Positions 8,744 through 17,737 are shown, numbered from the stretch's first letter. The stretch is 40,873 nucleotides of DNA from an uncultured Spartobacteria bacterium (GCA_903868795.1 CAIPWR010000109.1:1-40873); one strand, 5' to 3'. The notes: generated from the letters alone by a model not told the origin. Program-made: numbers and translations.

Positions 8744-10038
8744 ACACTTCACTGCACATCAAGGGGGGCCGAATCATTGATCCGGCCAATGGAATTGACC
8801 GAATCGGAGATCTCTTTGTTAGGGATGGCCTCATTGTCGATTCGCTTTCTAAGAATGAAAAGGATGTCGAGGTTATCGATGCGAGCGGCAAGGTGGTCTC
8901 GCCCGGTCTCATTGACATCCATGTCCACTTCCGTGAACCCGGCCAATCACACAAGGAGACGATCGAGACCGGTGCACGATGTGCTGCCGCCGGAGGTTTC
9001 ACCACGGTGGTTTGCATGCCGAACACGTCGCCCGTCGCTGACAGTCCCGCGACAATTGCCTGGATTCAGGAGCGCGCCGCCTCCACGGCCTGTGTGAACG
9101 TTTTTTGCACGGGAGCCATCACTAGGGGACTTGCCGGCGAAGAGATGGCTCCAATCGGAGCACTTGCTGCAGCGGGAGTTGTCGCACTCACTGATGATGG
9201 GCGTTGTGTACAGAACCATGGGGTGATGCGCCGTGCCGTCGAGTATGCCCGCCAGTATGGATTGCCCATCATGGATCATTGCCAAGAAGCCACACTCAGC
9301 TCTGACGGAGTCATGAACGAGGGAGAGTGGAGTACCCGTCTCGGTCTTCCGGGATGGCCCGCCATCGCGGAGGATCTCATCGTCGCCAGGAATATCCTGC
9401 TTGCCGAAGAGACGGGGCATCCCATTCACTGCCAGCACATCAGCTCGGCACGCAGTGTCCGTCTGCTCCGCGAGGCCCGGCGTCGGGGTGTTCCGATCAC
9501 TGCCGAGGCATGCCCTCATCACATTGCTCTCACCGATGGTGATTTGAAGACATTCGATACGAACTTCAAGATGAATCCTCCCCTGCGTACGCAGGCCGAT
9601 ATCGATGAAATCATTGCCGGCATAGCGGACGGGACCATCACCATCCTCGCCAGTGATCATGCCCCGCATGCCACCTATGAGAAGGAAGTGGAGTTTGATC
9701 GTGCACCCTTCGGTATTCTAGGGTTGGAAACCGAGCTGGCCCTCTTTCTGGAGATCCTGCTCCATCAGAGCAAGGCGCTCACGCTGCCGCAGATCCTAGG
9801 AATGCTGACAATCAACCCTGCCAAATTCTTGCGTCTCGATCGTGGGACTCTTTCCGTCGGAGCTCCTGCTGATATCACGATCTTGGATCCGGATCACTCA
9901 TGGACCGTTGATAAGAACGCTTCGGCATCACTCTCACGGAACACTCCTTTCCATGGTCACTCCCTGCGTGGAAGAGCCCTGCGAACGATCGTGGGAGGAA
10001 AGACAGTCTGGGATCTGGAGGCCGGATTCAGAAACTGA
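8740..10038 (+). CDS. pyrC: dihydroorotase (class I)
   Basis: Cyclises carbamoyl aspartate to dihydroorotate. The metal motif H61-V-H63-F-R65-EPG, the MDHCQE and CQHISS histidine segments and the SDHAPH motif identify an amidohydrolase of the PyrC class I type. The reading frame is open upstream to an ATG at 8692, but the ATG at 8740 overlaps the pyrB TGA and begins with the typical beta strand ([15 protein letters not shown]), so I use it; this gives 432 residues. It is the last gene of pyrRBC and is followed by a small inverted-repeat element that may end transcription. Confidence 0.95.
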   Translation: MNTSLHIKGGRIIDPANGIDRIGDLFVRDGLIVDSLSKNEKDVEVIDASGKVVSPGLIDIHVHFREPGQSHKETIETGARCAAAGGFTTVVCMPNTSPVADSPATIAWIQERAASTACVNVFCTGAITRGLAGEEMAPIGALAAAGVVALTDDGRCVQNHGVMRRAVEYARQYGLPIMDHCQEATLSSDGVMNEGEWSTRLGLPGWPAIAEDLIVARNILLAEETGHPIHCQHISSARSVRLLREARRRGVPITAEACPHHIALTDGDLKTFDTNFKMNPPLRTQADIDEIIAGIADGTITILASDHAPHATYEKEVEFDRAPFGILGLETELALFLEILLHQSKALTLPQILGMLTINPAKFLRLDRGTLSVGAPADITILDPDHSWTVDKNASASLSRNTPFHGHSLRGRALRTIVGGKTVWDLEAGFRN

Positions 10039-10052
10039 GGAATAGATTTTTA

Positions 10053-10158
10053 ATTTGGAACTCAGGAACTTAGGAAGGGGAATGAAAGCTTGTTGCTTTC
10101 CACTGAATCGTTTCCTGTTTTGTACCTTCTTCAGTTCCTGATTTCCTGAGTTTCATAT
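10053..10158. repeat. 106-bp inverted-repeat element, empty copy of the GGAACTCAGGAA family
   Basis: Two 26-bp arms (10053-10078 and 10133-10158) are inverted copies with 20 of 26 positions matching; the core is GGAACTCAGGAA. The same arms bound the GxxExxY gene at 28240-28678. Here the interior is only 54 bp and has no ORF. It contains a 6-bp hairpin, GAAAGC (10084-10089) with GCTTTC (10095-10100), which could act as a stem-loop after pyrC. It may be a gene-less member of a small mobile repeat family or a deletion remnant. Confidence 0.7.
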
Positions 10159-10194
10159 TTTTATTTTCAGTCCAATAGCCCTCTTTTTATCCCT

Positions 10195-11337
10195 GTGAGC
10201 TCTTTAAAGCCCTATACCCTTCTCAAGACCGATGCCTCCAGTAAGGCGCGGGCAGGAATCCTTCATACACGTCGCGGCGATGTGGAGACCCCCGTCTTTA
10301 TGCCTGTGGGAACCCAGGCCACGGTCAAGGCTGTCTCCCCTGACGAGCTCCGAGCCCTGGGTGCGAAGATTATTCTCGGCAATACCTACCACCTGCATGT
10401 TCGGCCTGGTGAGAAAGTCATCGAAGAGATGGGAGGTCTCCACCGCTTCATGGGTTGGGATCGATCCATTCTGACCGACAGTGGAGGATTCCAGGTCTTC
10501 TCCCTCGCGAAGCTCCGTCGCATTACCGAGGAAGGGGTGCATTTTCAGAATCACCTCGATGGGACGCCCACCTTTATTGGTCCGGAGACCTCCATGCAGA
10601 TCCAGCGTGATCTCGGGAGCGATGTGGTCATGGCTTTCGATGAGTGTCCTCCGTTCCCCTGTACCTATGAGGAGGCAGCAAAGAGTCTCGATCTAACGAC
10701 CCGCTGGGAGCGTCGCTCCCGCGAGTGGTGGCGTACACAACCAGAAGAGGGACGTCCCCTGCTTTTCGGCATCGTTCAGGGAAGTTCCCATGCCGATCTC
10801 CGGGAGAAATCAGCTCGCTCGCTTGTCGAAATCGGCTTCGATGGTTATGCGGTTGGTGGCGTTAGTGTCGGAGAGCCCGAGCCCGAGATGATGAAGGCTG
10901 TTGAATCGAGTGTTCCGTTCCTGCCGGAGAGTGCCCCCCGCTATGCCATGGGGCTTGGCACGCCCCCTCAGTTGGTGGAGATGGTGGCACGGGGGATCGA
11001 CATGTTCGACTGCGTCCTTCCCACGCGGATCGCCCGCAATGGCACGGCCTTCACGGCAAAGGGGACCATGAATCTCAAGAACGCTCCCTACACCCGGGAT
11101 CCTCTCCCGATTGAGGAGGGATGTACCTGTCCCGCCTGCACGACCTTCTCACGCTCCTACCTAAGGCATCTGATCAAGGCCGAGGAGATCCTCGGCCTGC
11201 GTCTTGTCTCCCTGCATAACCTGCACTTCTATCTTTCCCTCATGAGGAAGATCAGGGAAACGATTCTCGATGGATCATTTGCGGAATTCCGAAAGGAATT
11301 CGTCGCTGGTTACCGCGTCTGGAATGCGGAGGAATAA
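10195..11337 (+). CDS. tgt: tRNA-guanine transglycosylase
   Basis: Exchanges guanine-34 of GUN-anticodon tRNAs for preQ1 in the queuosine pathway. The 380 residues match the family. ILTDSGGFQVFSL holds the catalytic base Asp95, DMFDCVLPTRIARNG holds the nucleophile Asp and the flanking tRNA-contact loop, and the zinc site CTCPAC plus the downstream His is present in the last 70 residues. Translation appears to start at a GTG (10195), since no ATG lies nearby and the family's N-terminal strand follows at once. queA, the next enzyme of the pathway, is 1.8 kb away on the other strand. Confidence 0.96.
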   Translation: MSSLKPYTLLKTDASSKARAGILHTRRGDVETPVFMPVGTQATVKAVSPDELRALGAKIILGNTYHLHVRPGEKVIEEMGGLHRFMGWDRSILTDSGGFQVFSLAKLRRITEEGVHFQNHLDGTPTFIGPETSMQIQRDLGSDVVMAFDECPPFPCTYEEAAKSLDLTTRWERRSREWWRTQPEEGRPLLFGIVQGSSHADLREKSARSLVEIGFDGYAVGGVSVGEPEPEMMKAVESSVPFLPESAPRYAMGLGTPPQLVEMVARGIDMFDCVLPTRIARNGTAFTAKGTMNLKNAPYTRDPLPIEEGCTCPACTTFSRSYLRHLIKAEEILGLRLVSLHNLHFYLSLMRKIRETILDGSFAEFRKEFVAGYRVWNAEE

Positions 11338-11428
11338 AATCAAGAAATTCTCCCGCAGAGGCGCGGAGGGTCAGAGAAACAAGGATTACGCTATCTCTCT
11401 GCTTTAAGAGCTTTTTAGCCTTCAGCCT

Positions 11429-11445
11429 AAACCCCTGCAGGGTTT
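11429..11445. terminator. stem-loop between convergent tgt and TIGR04073-type gene
   Basis: AAACCC (11429-11434), loop CTGCA, GGGTTT (11440-11445) forms a perfect 6-bp stem between two convergent genes. There is no long U-run on either strand, so intrinsic termination is plausible but not secure. The same intergenic region also holds CGCAGAGGCGCGGAGG (from 11355), a sequence type I recall as dispersed in genomes of this group. Confidence 0.4.
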
Positions 11446-11458
11446 CGCAAGCAAAACA

Positions 11459-11887
11459 CTACCAACTCTGGATCGAGTACTGGCGGCAGTAGTCGTACTT
11501 CGTTTCGAATCCAACCTCTGGAGGGAACTCCGAGTAGCCCGAGTTCAGCCACTGAATGTTGTTATTGTAGGGAGGCTGGTAGGTGCCGTGCTGAGTAGGG
11601 AAGGGGAAGGTCACCGTTTCAAAGATGCCATATCCAAGGCGGGCAAAGGTTCTGCCGAGTCCACGGACGAGCCCATAGCTGAACGCGGCGGAGTTCCCTT
11701 CCATGTAATTCACATCCGACATCGAATCAATGATCTCCGTGGAACCGTAGAGAATATTACCCAGACCACGTCCCAACTTGCGAGTGGGTCCCTGATCGGA
11801 TGCGGGAGGCGCTTGAATGTCAGCAAAAACAAGAGAGCTGGATCCTGAGAGGAGAATGGCAATCAGAAGGAGGGGGAGCTTTTTCAC
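11459..11887 (-). CDS. exported exosortase-system-associated small protein (TIGR04073-like)
   Basis: A 142-residue protein starting at a GTG (11887), where a signal peptide begins (KKLPLLLIAILLSGSSSLVFA). The frame is open further upstream, but that part is non-hydrophobic and lies within the neighbouring gene. The mature part contains RKLGRGLGNILYGSTEI and GLVRGLGRTFARLGYGIFETVTFPFP, which match my memory of the TIGR04073 family found mainly in Verrucomicrobia and Lentisphaerae and named for co-occurrence with exosortase. The function is unknown; two Gly-rich helical segments suggest membrane association. It lies 41 bp downstream of the HD-domain gene. Confidence 0.65.
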   Translation of the reverse strand: MKKLPLLLIAILLSGSSSLVFADIQAPPASDQGPTRKLGRGLGNILYGSTEIIDSMSDVNYMEGNSAAFSYGLVRGLGRTFARLGYGIFETVTFPFPTQHGTYQPPYNNNIQWLNSGYSEFPPEVGFETKYDYCRQYSIQSW

Positions 11888-11928
11888 GGGCAGGTATGAA
11901 TGACTTTTTTTGGTGCTTCTTGGCAAGA

Positions 11929-13008
11929 TTAAAGTAGGGAATCTGAATATTGCTTGGGTGATGACTCGGCTGCCTTGGAGGTCTCTCCTGGCAGGGGGAA
12001 GTGAGCTAGTGGTGTCACTGGAGCAACTCCCAGGGGACGTACCCACTCCCGTTGTCCATTCGGTGCCGCATTACCGCTGGCGTAGGCTGCGAGGAACATC
12101 TCCATCCTGGCGTCGATATTGTCTACAAAGTGAAGCAATGCTGCCTCGGGAGTTTTGGGCAGAACAGGAGAGCCAAATTCAAGCTGTCCATGATGAGAGG
12201 CCACCAGATGGAGAAGATGGAGGCGGACATCTTCGGATGTGGGCACCATAGTTTCCCAGCCTTCCTTGGGAAGATCCCGCCAGAGCATATTGACCAGCTC
12301 GATGCCGATCGAAAGATGCCCCAGCAGTTCGCCGCGCGGTTCCGACTCGATGCCGAAGCCCCGTTCCGGAGGACATGTCTCCCAAAGTTTTCCCGTGTCA
12401 TGGAAGAGAACCCCGGCAATGAGGAGGTCTCGATGGAGTTCGGGATAGACCGCGGAGAGGGCCAAAGCCGACTCCATCATCCGCGAAGTATGCTCCAGAA
12501 GCCCCCCACGCCGGGCGTGATGGTTCCCTCGGGCCGCAGCTGCCCTGCGGAAGCGGGCACCATGTTGTGAAAGAAAACGATGACAAAGGGCCTTCATCCT
12601 CGGATCACGGATGCTTTCCACCGCATCGGTAATGATCGCGTAGGCTCGATCCAGCAGGGCAATCCTCTCGGCAGAGCCCTCCAGCAAGAGATCCACGGAC
12701 TCATCCGGAAGGGGGCTCATTTCCCAGCCCTTGGCATCGAGCCCATAGGATGGGCTATGGCTGAACTGCCCTTCGATCATGATAAATTCACCAGGCTTTG
12801 CCCCCGAGCATGCCTCAAAGGCACTGCTGTCAGCCCAAGCCCGCAGCGTGAGGCTCTCGGTGGCATCCCTGAAGATTGCTTCGAAGAATGGCTTTCCATT
12901 GGAGGCCTCCTTGCGCGTGATCTTTTCGATCTGAGCGTGGACCACGGCCTCCTGTGGCGAATACTCACGGGCGGCTTTCTTCAGTTGGGTAATGGTTAGC
13001 AAGGGCAT
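11929..13008 (-). CDS. OB-fold plus HD-domain protein, YhaM-type 3'-5' exoribonuclease
   Basis: A 359-residue protein with an N-terminal OB-fold nucleic-acid-binding domain (about 1-105; KPFFEAIFRDATESLTLRAW is typical) and a C-terminal HD metal phosphohydrolase domain (about 150-320). The HD part has GGLLEHTSRMM, the His-Asp doublet LFHDTGK, and later histidines in GHLSIGIEL and LHLVASHHGQLEFGSPVLPKTPEA, an arrangement matching YhaM/CBF1-type exonucleases. These degrade RNA, and in some species DNA, from the 3' end. It is followed by the small exported protein. The exact substrate is inferred from the family. Confidence 0.85.
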   Translation of the reverse strand: MPLLTITQLKKAAREYSPQEAVVHAQIEKITRKEASNGKPFFEAIFRDATESLTLRAWADSSAFEACSGAKPGEFIMIEGQFSHSPSYGLDAKGWEMSPLPDESVDLLLEGSAERIALLDRAYAIITDAVESIRDPRMKALCHRFLSQHGARFRRAAAARGNHHARRGGLLEHTSRMMESALALSAVYPELHRDLLIAGVLFHDTGKLWETCPPERGFGIESEPRGELLGHLSIGIELVNMLWRDLPKEGWETMVPTSEDVRLHLLHLVASHHGQLEFGSPVLPKTPEAALLHFVDNIDARMEMFLAAYASGNAAPNGQREWVRPLGVAPVTPLAHFPLPGETSKAAESSPKQYSDSLL

Positions 13009-13120
13009 TAGGGAAAAGGTTGAATGATGAAGGCTAAAACTAGAGATACTAACGATTGATTTCTTTGAGGGCGCTTCGGGGGTGCTTTATGGGTGTTTTT
13101 GCAGTGACCTAATAGTCTAT

Positions 13121-13133
13121 AGCCTAAACCCCT
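13121..13133 (+). repeat. 13-bp repeat AGCCTAAACCCCT, second copy
   Basis: AGCCTAAACCCCT occurs here and, on the same strand, at 11424-11436. The two copies flank the pair of leftward genes (TIGR04073-like and HD protein). The surrounding CCTAATAGTCTATAGCCTA resembles in composition the arms of the four-helix-bundle cassette at 26767-27255, so these may be fragments of one dispersed repeat family. Confidence 0.45.
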
Positions 13134-13151
13134 AAAAGCCTTTCATTTTCG

Positions 13152-14138
13152 TCACACAATCAGCATGCAGTCGCCGTAGCTGAAGAATCTGTATTTTTCC
13201 CGGACCGCCTCCTCGTAGGCCTCCATGATCAGTCCTCGTCCTGCGAAGGCGCTCACCAGCATCAGCAGCGTTGAGCCCGGCAGGTGGAAATTGGTCAGCA
13301 GCGTATCGACTCTTTGGAACTGGTAAGGAGGACGGATAAAGATGTCCGTCGATCCGCTCGTTGCCACGAGTTCACCCGCCGGTTGCGATTCCAGAACACG
13401 TGTCGAGGTGGTTCCGATGGCGACGATTCGACCTCCCTGATTTTTGGTGAAGTTGATTCGAGCTGCGGCGTTGTCCGAGAGTGTGTAGTGTTCCAAGTGC
13501 ATCCGGTGCTCAGAGAGATCCTCTGATTTGACCGGTTGGAAGGTGCCTGCCCCCACATGAAGTGTCAGGAAGGAGTGGGGGATCTTGGCGAGGATTTCCG
13601 GCGTGAAGTGCAATCCTGCGGTGGGAGCCGCGACAGACCCGGGATCCTGGGCAAACACTGTCTGATACCGCTCCTTGTCCTGAGCATCAGCCGAACGATG
13701 GAAGTAGGGAGGGATCGGCATTTCTCCATGTCTTTCCAGGTCAGGTTCAGAGGCGAATTCCAGCAACCGAGTCCCATCCTGATGGATCCCGAGGACTGTA
13801 GCCTCTGTTCCGGCCACGTCGACACGGATGCCCAGCCTCATCTTCTTTCCGGGACGAACCATCGCTGTCCACCGGAGCGGGGAATGTTTCTCTAAAAGCA
13901 GGATCTCGATCTTTCCTGTAGGATCGTGCAGGCGCGCAGGAATGACCTTGCTGTCATTGAGGATGACGAGATCCGTTGGCGTGATGAGAGAGGGGAATTC
14001 CGTAAAATGGTGATGAGAGATTGTTCCGGCACGCCGCTCGACCACCATCATCCGAGACTGCTCGCGCCTCTCAGTGGGCCGATCGGCGATCAGTTCCGAG
14101 GGAAGATGGTATTGATAGTCAGAGAGGCGCGAGGACAT
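13152..14138 (-). CDS. queA: S-adenosylmethionine:tRNA ribosyltransferase-isomerase
   Basis: Transfers and isomerises ribose from SAM onto 7-aminomethyl-7-deazaguanine in tRNA, giving epoxyqueuosine. I take the ATG at 14138, which yields 328 residues and the expected start MSSRLSDYQYHLPSELIA; the frame is open 53 codons further, but that part is not QueA-like. Family signatures are present: LVILNDSKVIPARL, SVAAPTAGLHFTPE, LHVGAGTFQPVK, HRMHLEHYTL and TLLTNFHLPGSTLLMLVSAF. It is divergent from the gene at 14285 and functionally paired with tgt. Confidence 0.95.
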   Translation of the reverse strand: MSSRLSDYQYHLPSELIADRPTERREQSRMMVVERRAGTISHHHFTEFPSLITPTDLVILNDSKVIPARLHDPTGKIEILLLEKHSPLRWTAMVRPGKKMRLGIRVDVAGTEATVLGIHQDGTRLLEFASEPDLERHGEMPIPPYFHRSADAQDKERYQTVFAQDPGSVAAPTAGLHFTPEILAKIPHSFLTLHVGAGTFQPVKSEDLSEHRMHLEHYTLSDNAAARINFTKNQGGRIVAIGTTSTRVLESQPAGELVATSGSTDIFIRPPYQFQRVDTLLTNFHLPGSTLLMLVSAFAGRGLIMEAYEEAVREKYRFFSYGDCMLIV

Positions 14139-14242
14139 GGAGTGAAAAGGCTGAAGGATCAAAGCTGAACTATGAAGAAAAACCGGAGTAACGGACTCGA
14201 TTTCCAAGGCTTCGGAATCTTCCTCCAGTCCTCTGATTTGTT

Positions 14243-14272
14243 TTGACAGAAAAGGGTTCTGGCACAGATAAA
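14243..14272 (+). promoter_or_regulatory. sigma70-like promoter for the secreted protein gene
   Basis: A perfect TTGACA (14243-14248) is followed after 18 bp by GATAAA (14267-14272). The first plausible start codon is at 14285, so a transcript would begin about 6 bases before the ATG and have almost no leader. A 16-bp-spaced alternative -10 (CAGATA) is also possible. Confidence 0.5.
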
Positions 14273-14284
14273 GTACGACCGACC

Positions 14285-15184
14285 ATGACTCTCCCAACTT
14301 CCCCTCATAAAGCCCTAGCCTGCTTCAAGGTCACTCTAGGTGCCCTGCTCCTGTGCATGATTCCTCAACTTCACGCGGGTGCCTCCAACAAGAACGGCAA
14401 CCCCTATGGTAACGGAACCTTCTTTGACACGACTGGTACCTTCAGTGCTGTGGTGCGTGGTGAGAATCTGAGCGGTACCATCCTCTTCAGCACCGGCGTG
14501 AGCACCAATGGTTCAAGTACTAACTCGTCTGGATCTTCGGTGATCGTATTTCAGGGGAATACCTACATGGGAAATTCTGATGGGATGTGGAATCCCTCTT
14601 CCGGCACGATTACTGGTCAGATTTGGGGAGGTCAGAGCCTTTCGGGATCGAACTCTTCGACCATTTATCCGGAGATTTTCAATACGAATTATGACGGACA
14701 GGGTAATGGGTTCCCTGTTCCCATCAACGTGGTTTCCAATGTGGTGATTCCTCCAACATCGCAAACTTTAACTAATGGTGGTATTGTGTTTGTTCCTGGA
14801 ACCAATTACACAATTACCAATACGATCTATGTGGAACCGATTGGTACAAATTTCGTGCAAGATGGTGTCTACATGAATGGTTCTTTCGATGGTAATGTTC
14901 AGAATAGTTATCCGAACCAAACCTTCACGGCTTATGGAACGCTTACTCAGCAGCAGTTGGCTCAGTATTTACCAAGCCAACTTGGCACCAGTGCACCAGG
15001 CTCTGGCACAGAGGGAACGCAACCCATGCAAATTTCCTCAACCAATATTTCTATTACTGTTCAGGGGATTCGAGTGGCTGATACCTTCACTTCCTTCAAC
15101 ACGGTTAATCAGCAATCAAACGTTCCTTATTCATCCACTGTTTATACAGTTACCAACATTCCAAGTCAGCAGGGAGGTTTGTAA
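14285..15184 (+). CDS. exported Ser/Thr/Asn/Gly-rich protein of unknown function
   Basis: A 299-residue protein with a signal peptide (hydrophobic stretch about residues 14-28, then HAGAS). The mature part is rich in Asn, Ser, Thr, Gly and Gln with few charges and no cysteine, typical of extracellular beta-structured proteins. Motifs such as NGTFFDTTGTFSAVVRGENL and GGIVFVPGTNYTITNTIYVE suggest repeated beta strands. The start at 14285 is chosen because the upstream frame from TTG (14243) overlaps the promoter and lacks a signal. It is the first gene in a rightward run with a pseudopilin and an Ig-like membrane-anchored protein. I do not recognise a family. Confidence 0.7.
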   Translation: MTLPTSPHKALACFKVTLGALLLCMIPQLHAGASNKNGNPYGNGTFFDTTGTFSAVVRGENLSGTILFSTGVSTNGSSTNSSGSSVIVFQGNTYMGNSDGMWNPSSGTITGQIWGGQSLSGSNSSTIYPEIFNTNYDGQGNGFPVPINVVSNVVIPPTSQTLTNGGIVFVPGTNYTITNTIYVEPIGTNFVQDGVYMNGSFDGNVQNSYPNQTFTAYGTLTQQQLAQYLPSQLGTSAPGSGTEGTQPMQISSTNISITVQGIRVADTFTSFNTVNQQSNVPYSSTVYTVTNIPSQQGGL

Positions 15185-15219
15185 TAGTTCTCGAGTGGGG
15201 GAAGGATTCGAGTTTTTGA

Positions 15220-15768
15220 ATGAATTCATCAACTACTTCTCGAAGCGTTGGGGGATTCACGCTCATCGAGTTGATCGTGGTTATCGGGATTGTGGGGATC
15301 TTGATGTCATTACTTTTTCCTGCGATCAGCACGATTCCTGCGAAGGCGAATGAAATCGTCTGCATGTCGCATCTTCATCAGCTCTGGATTCACTTTGCCC
15401 CGTGTGCCACGGAGCCTGATGGTTGGCCCCAGTTACCGAAGGGAGTGAAGCCTGGCTCCCCCGAGGAGAGCCAGTTCTGGCTCGAGTATTCCAGTAACAA
15501 TCTCGATGTGCCCGCTGCACTGTGGCTTTGTCCAACGATCGAAAAGGTCGCCCAGCAAACACAAAGCGCTCGTAAAATTCCCCGGATCGATTATCTTCCC
15601 ACGCTTTTTGACTCCCGTCCTGGAACCCCGAACCGGTGGCCGGCAATGCCTTGGTTCAGTGAGATTGCCAATGTCCATGGGCACGGGAATCTGACCGTTC
15701 GAGCCGATGGCTCCGTCCAGCCTTCAGTACCCATTGGTTCGGGGGGGGCATCGCCCTCGCAGCCCTAA
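15220..15768 (+). CDS. type IV pilin-like / type II secretion pseudopilin
   Basis: A 182-residue protein with a class III prepilin leader: after 11 residues, G-FTLIELIVVIGIVGILMSLLFP carries the prepilin peptidase site (G|F), the conserved Glu at +5 and the hydrophobic helix. A soluble domain of about 140 residues follows, ending in HGHGNLTVRADGSVQPSV, a variant of the 'ADGSV' ending usual in the very numerous pseudopilin-like proteins of Verrucomicrobia and Planctomycetes. Three cysteines are spread through the domain (CMSH, PCAT, LCPT). It lies 35 bp after the secreted protein gene and 14 bp before the next, so probably one transcript. No secretion ATPase is in the window. Confidence 0.85.
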   Translation: MNSSTTSRSVGGFTLIELIVVIGIVGILMSLLFPAISTIPAKANEIVCMSHLHQLWIHFAPCATEPDGWPQLPKGVKPGSPEESQFWLEYSSNNLDVPAALWLCPTIEKVAQQTQSARKIPRIDYLPTLFDSRPGTPNRWPAMPWFSEIANVHGHGNLTVRADGSVQPSVPIGSGGASPSQP

Positions 15769-15782
15769 AAAGTTCTCTCCCG

Positions 15783-17669
15783 ATGAGGCGGTTTGATTCG
15801 ATCGACTCACATCGCCTGATTGGTGTTTACGGGATTCCCAGGTTCGTTTTACTTGCGGTTCTTTTCTGCATCTTTCTTTGCCATCCAGAGGTACTTCGCG
15901 CTGATATTACAATCACGCCTTCGGGGACTAAGGGGATCGGACCGGATCGGCGGGGTGGTGTATCCCCCACGGTGCTTCTTAGCCCGGTCACTGGGGAGTT
16001 GATCCGCGGGGGAGAGGTTGATTTGCCTATCGCAGTAGCTTCTCCAAGCGGGGGTAAGGTTTCACTCCAAATCTCCAAGCCTCCCCGCTTCGGATCGCTG
16101 CAGAGTCTTGAGAACCGTTCCTCCTCAGCTTTCCTTTATCGCTATGTCAATGACAGCGCCGTTAAGTCCATGGAGGATTCCTTCGAATTCCGAATCCAGG
16201 CTCCAGGTCAGGCTTGGAGCACGCATACTGCGTCGATTCGCATCAAGGATCCCCCGGGATCCCTCTCGGTGATTCCCGGGAAAGTTGATTTCGGCAAGGT
16301 GGCGATCGGATCCACGGCCCGCAGAACTCTCCTTCTCTGCAACAGTTTCGGGGCCCCCGTTTCCGGGACACTCCTGCTTCCCGCCCCCTGGTTCGTGATC
16401 GGTGACGGCGTCTTCTCGCTTGCCGAGAAGGAGACGCATTCCTTTGAGATCGAGTTTAGGCCCACGGAATCCAAGGAAGAGACCACGGAACTCAGGGCAG
16501 CTCCAGAGATTCCTAACTTCCCATCCGTACTGGTCTCGGGTGAGGGGATTGTTCCCTTTCTGATCGACACAACGAGCGCGATTGTCAGCACAGAGCATCC
16601 TAAAGCGATCTTCCATATCACGAATTCCTCGGCTCGAGAGATGACTATCGACTGGACCGATGACACCGGACTCCTCTGCTCACTTCCTGCAAGGATTCCC
16701 CCTCAAGGGAGTGGAGAAGTCTGGCTTTCGATTGGCTCCCTTCATCTGGAAAACGAGGAGAGGAAAGAACTTCATCCTGCGCTCCGGGATGGGAATTTCT
16801 CGCTTCCGTTGGAGATCGTCGCCCTAGGGCCGAAGGGGAAAGTTTCCATCAAAGCTCTTCAGGACCAGCCTCTATCCACTCAGGAGCATCTGCCGATCAC
16901 CTTGCATGGAGTCATTGAGAGCACCTCTTCCGTGGAGCGTACGCTTCAGATTCGCTACCCGGAGGAAGAATCCGACTCCCGGATCATTACCAAGAGTTTG
17001 AAAATTCCCTCCCATGCTTCGCAGCCCTTCCTCTTTTCGTGGAGTTCCGGCAAATCGGGTAGTTTCACTCCCTCCGCAACCCTTTTGGAGGAGGGGAGGA
17101 TTCTCGACACAGCGCAATGGAAGGTTGCCGTGAAGCGTCCTGAATCATCAGCTCAGCCGCTCAGAGCCTCCGATCCTGTTCCCGTTGCCGTGACTCACGA
17201 CTCCTCCTCTGCCAAGCCAGTGGGAGGATTTATCCGACTCGCCCGTCACGACAATGACAAGGTCGCCCCTAGTCTGAGTGCCTCTATTCAATCTGGACTT
17301 CTCTTCAACTCCCTGGTGCTGCACTGGCTCTATCGGGGTGAGGGGACGCCGCATTTCATCATCGAGGAGAAGGTTTCTAGAAATGCGCTGACGGACAGGT
17401 CGGGGGAGATTGGGGAGGCGGGTGAGGACTCCTGGCGCAGGATTCAGGTTTCGCCAGTCCTTCAGTCTGGAGGTTGGAGTGTTGGATTCTCCATGCCCTG
17501 GCCCGGCGAGCATGTCTACCGCGTCTATCCCGAAGGACATGACATGGTGATCATGGCTCAGATTACCGTTCCTGTAACTTGGAAGATGTACCTCTGGCCA
17601 ATCATCAGGGCATTCCTAGGGCTCCTGTTCCTGATCTGCCTGATCAAAGTCCTGCGAGAGCGTCTTTAA
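15783..17669 (+). CDS. surface protein with Ig-like (ASH-type) domains and C-terminal membrane anchor
   Basis: A 628-residue protein. An N-terminal signal or anchor (about 20-37) is followed by a long beta-rich extracytoplasmic part and one C-terminal membrane helix (about 604-622) with a basic end, KVLRERL. Residues about 165-255 (VDFGKVAIGSTARRTLLLCN ... EIEFRPTE) resemble ASH/HYDIN-type Ig-like domains. Residues 60-155 look like another beta-sandwich, and 370-450 resemble a CARDB-like unit. No enzyme motif is visible. Its position directly after the pseudopilin and facing the giant RTX-like gene suggests a shared surface role, but that is inference only. Confidence 0.7.
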   Translation: MRRFDSIDSHRLIGVYGIPRFVLLAVLFCIFLCHPEVLRADITITPSGTKGIGPDRRGGVSPTVLLSPVTGELIRGGEVDLPIAVASPSGGKVSLQISKPPRFGSLQSLENRSSSAFLYRYVNDSAVKSMEDSFEFRIQAPGQAWSTHTASIRIKDPPGSLSVIPGKVDFGKVAIGSTARRTLLLCNSFGAPVSGTLLLPAPWFVIGDGVFSLAEKETHSFEIEFRPTESKEETTELRAAPEIPNFPSVLVSGEGIVPFLIDTTSAIVSTEHPKAIFHITNSSAREMTIDWTDDTGLLCSLPARIPPQGSGEVWLSIGSLHLENEERKELHPALRDGNFSLPLEIVALGPKGKVSIKALQDQPLSTQEHLPITLHGVIESTSSVERTLQIRYPEEESDSRIITKSLKIPSHASQPFLFSWSSGKSGSFTPSATLLEEGRILDTAQWKVAVKRPESSAQPLRASDPVPVAVTHDSSSAKPVGGFIRLARHDNDKVAPSLSASIQSGLLFNSLVLHWLYRGEGTPHFIIEEKVSRNALTDRSGEIGEAGEDSWRRIQVSPVLQSGGWSVGFSMPWPGEHVYRVYPEGHDMVIMAQITVPVTWKMYLWPIIRAFLGLLFLICLIKVLRERL

Positions 17670-17737
17670 TCAAGAAGTCTGGGAGTCTTTTACTGAAAAA
17701 GCCCTTATCGGTACTGATTTTTTTGAGAGTTTCGTTT

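Noticed and set aside
10039-10194. tRNA or small RNA gene between pyrC and tgt
   Set aside because: The pairing there is explained by the inverted-repeat arms; no cloverleaf, anticodon arm or T-loop sequence is seen. No tRNA was found elsewhere in the window either.
14138-14297. Longer QueA N-terminus from 14297
   Set aside because: The additional 53 codons do not resemble QueA and overlap the promoter and start region of the divergent gene.
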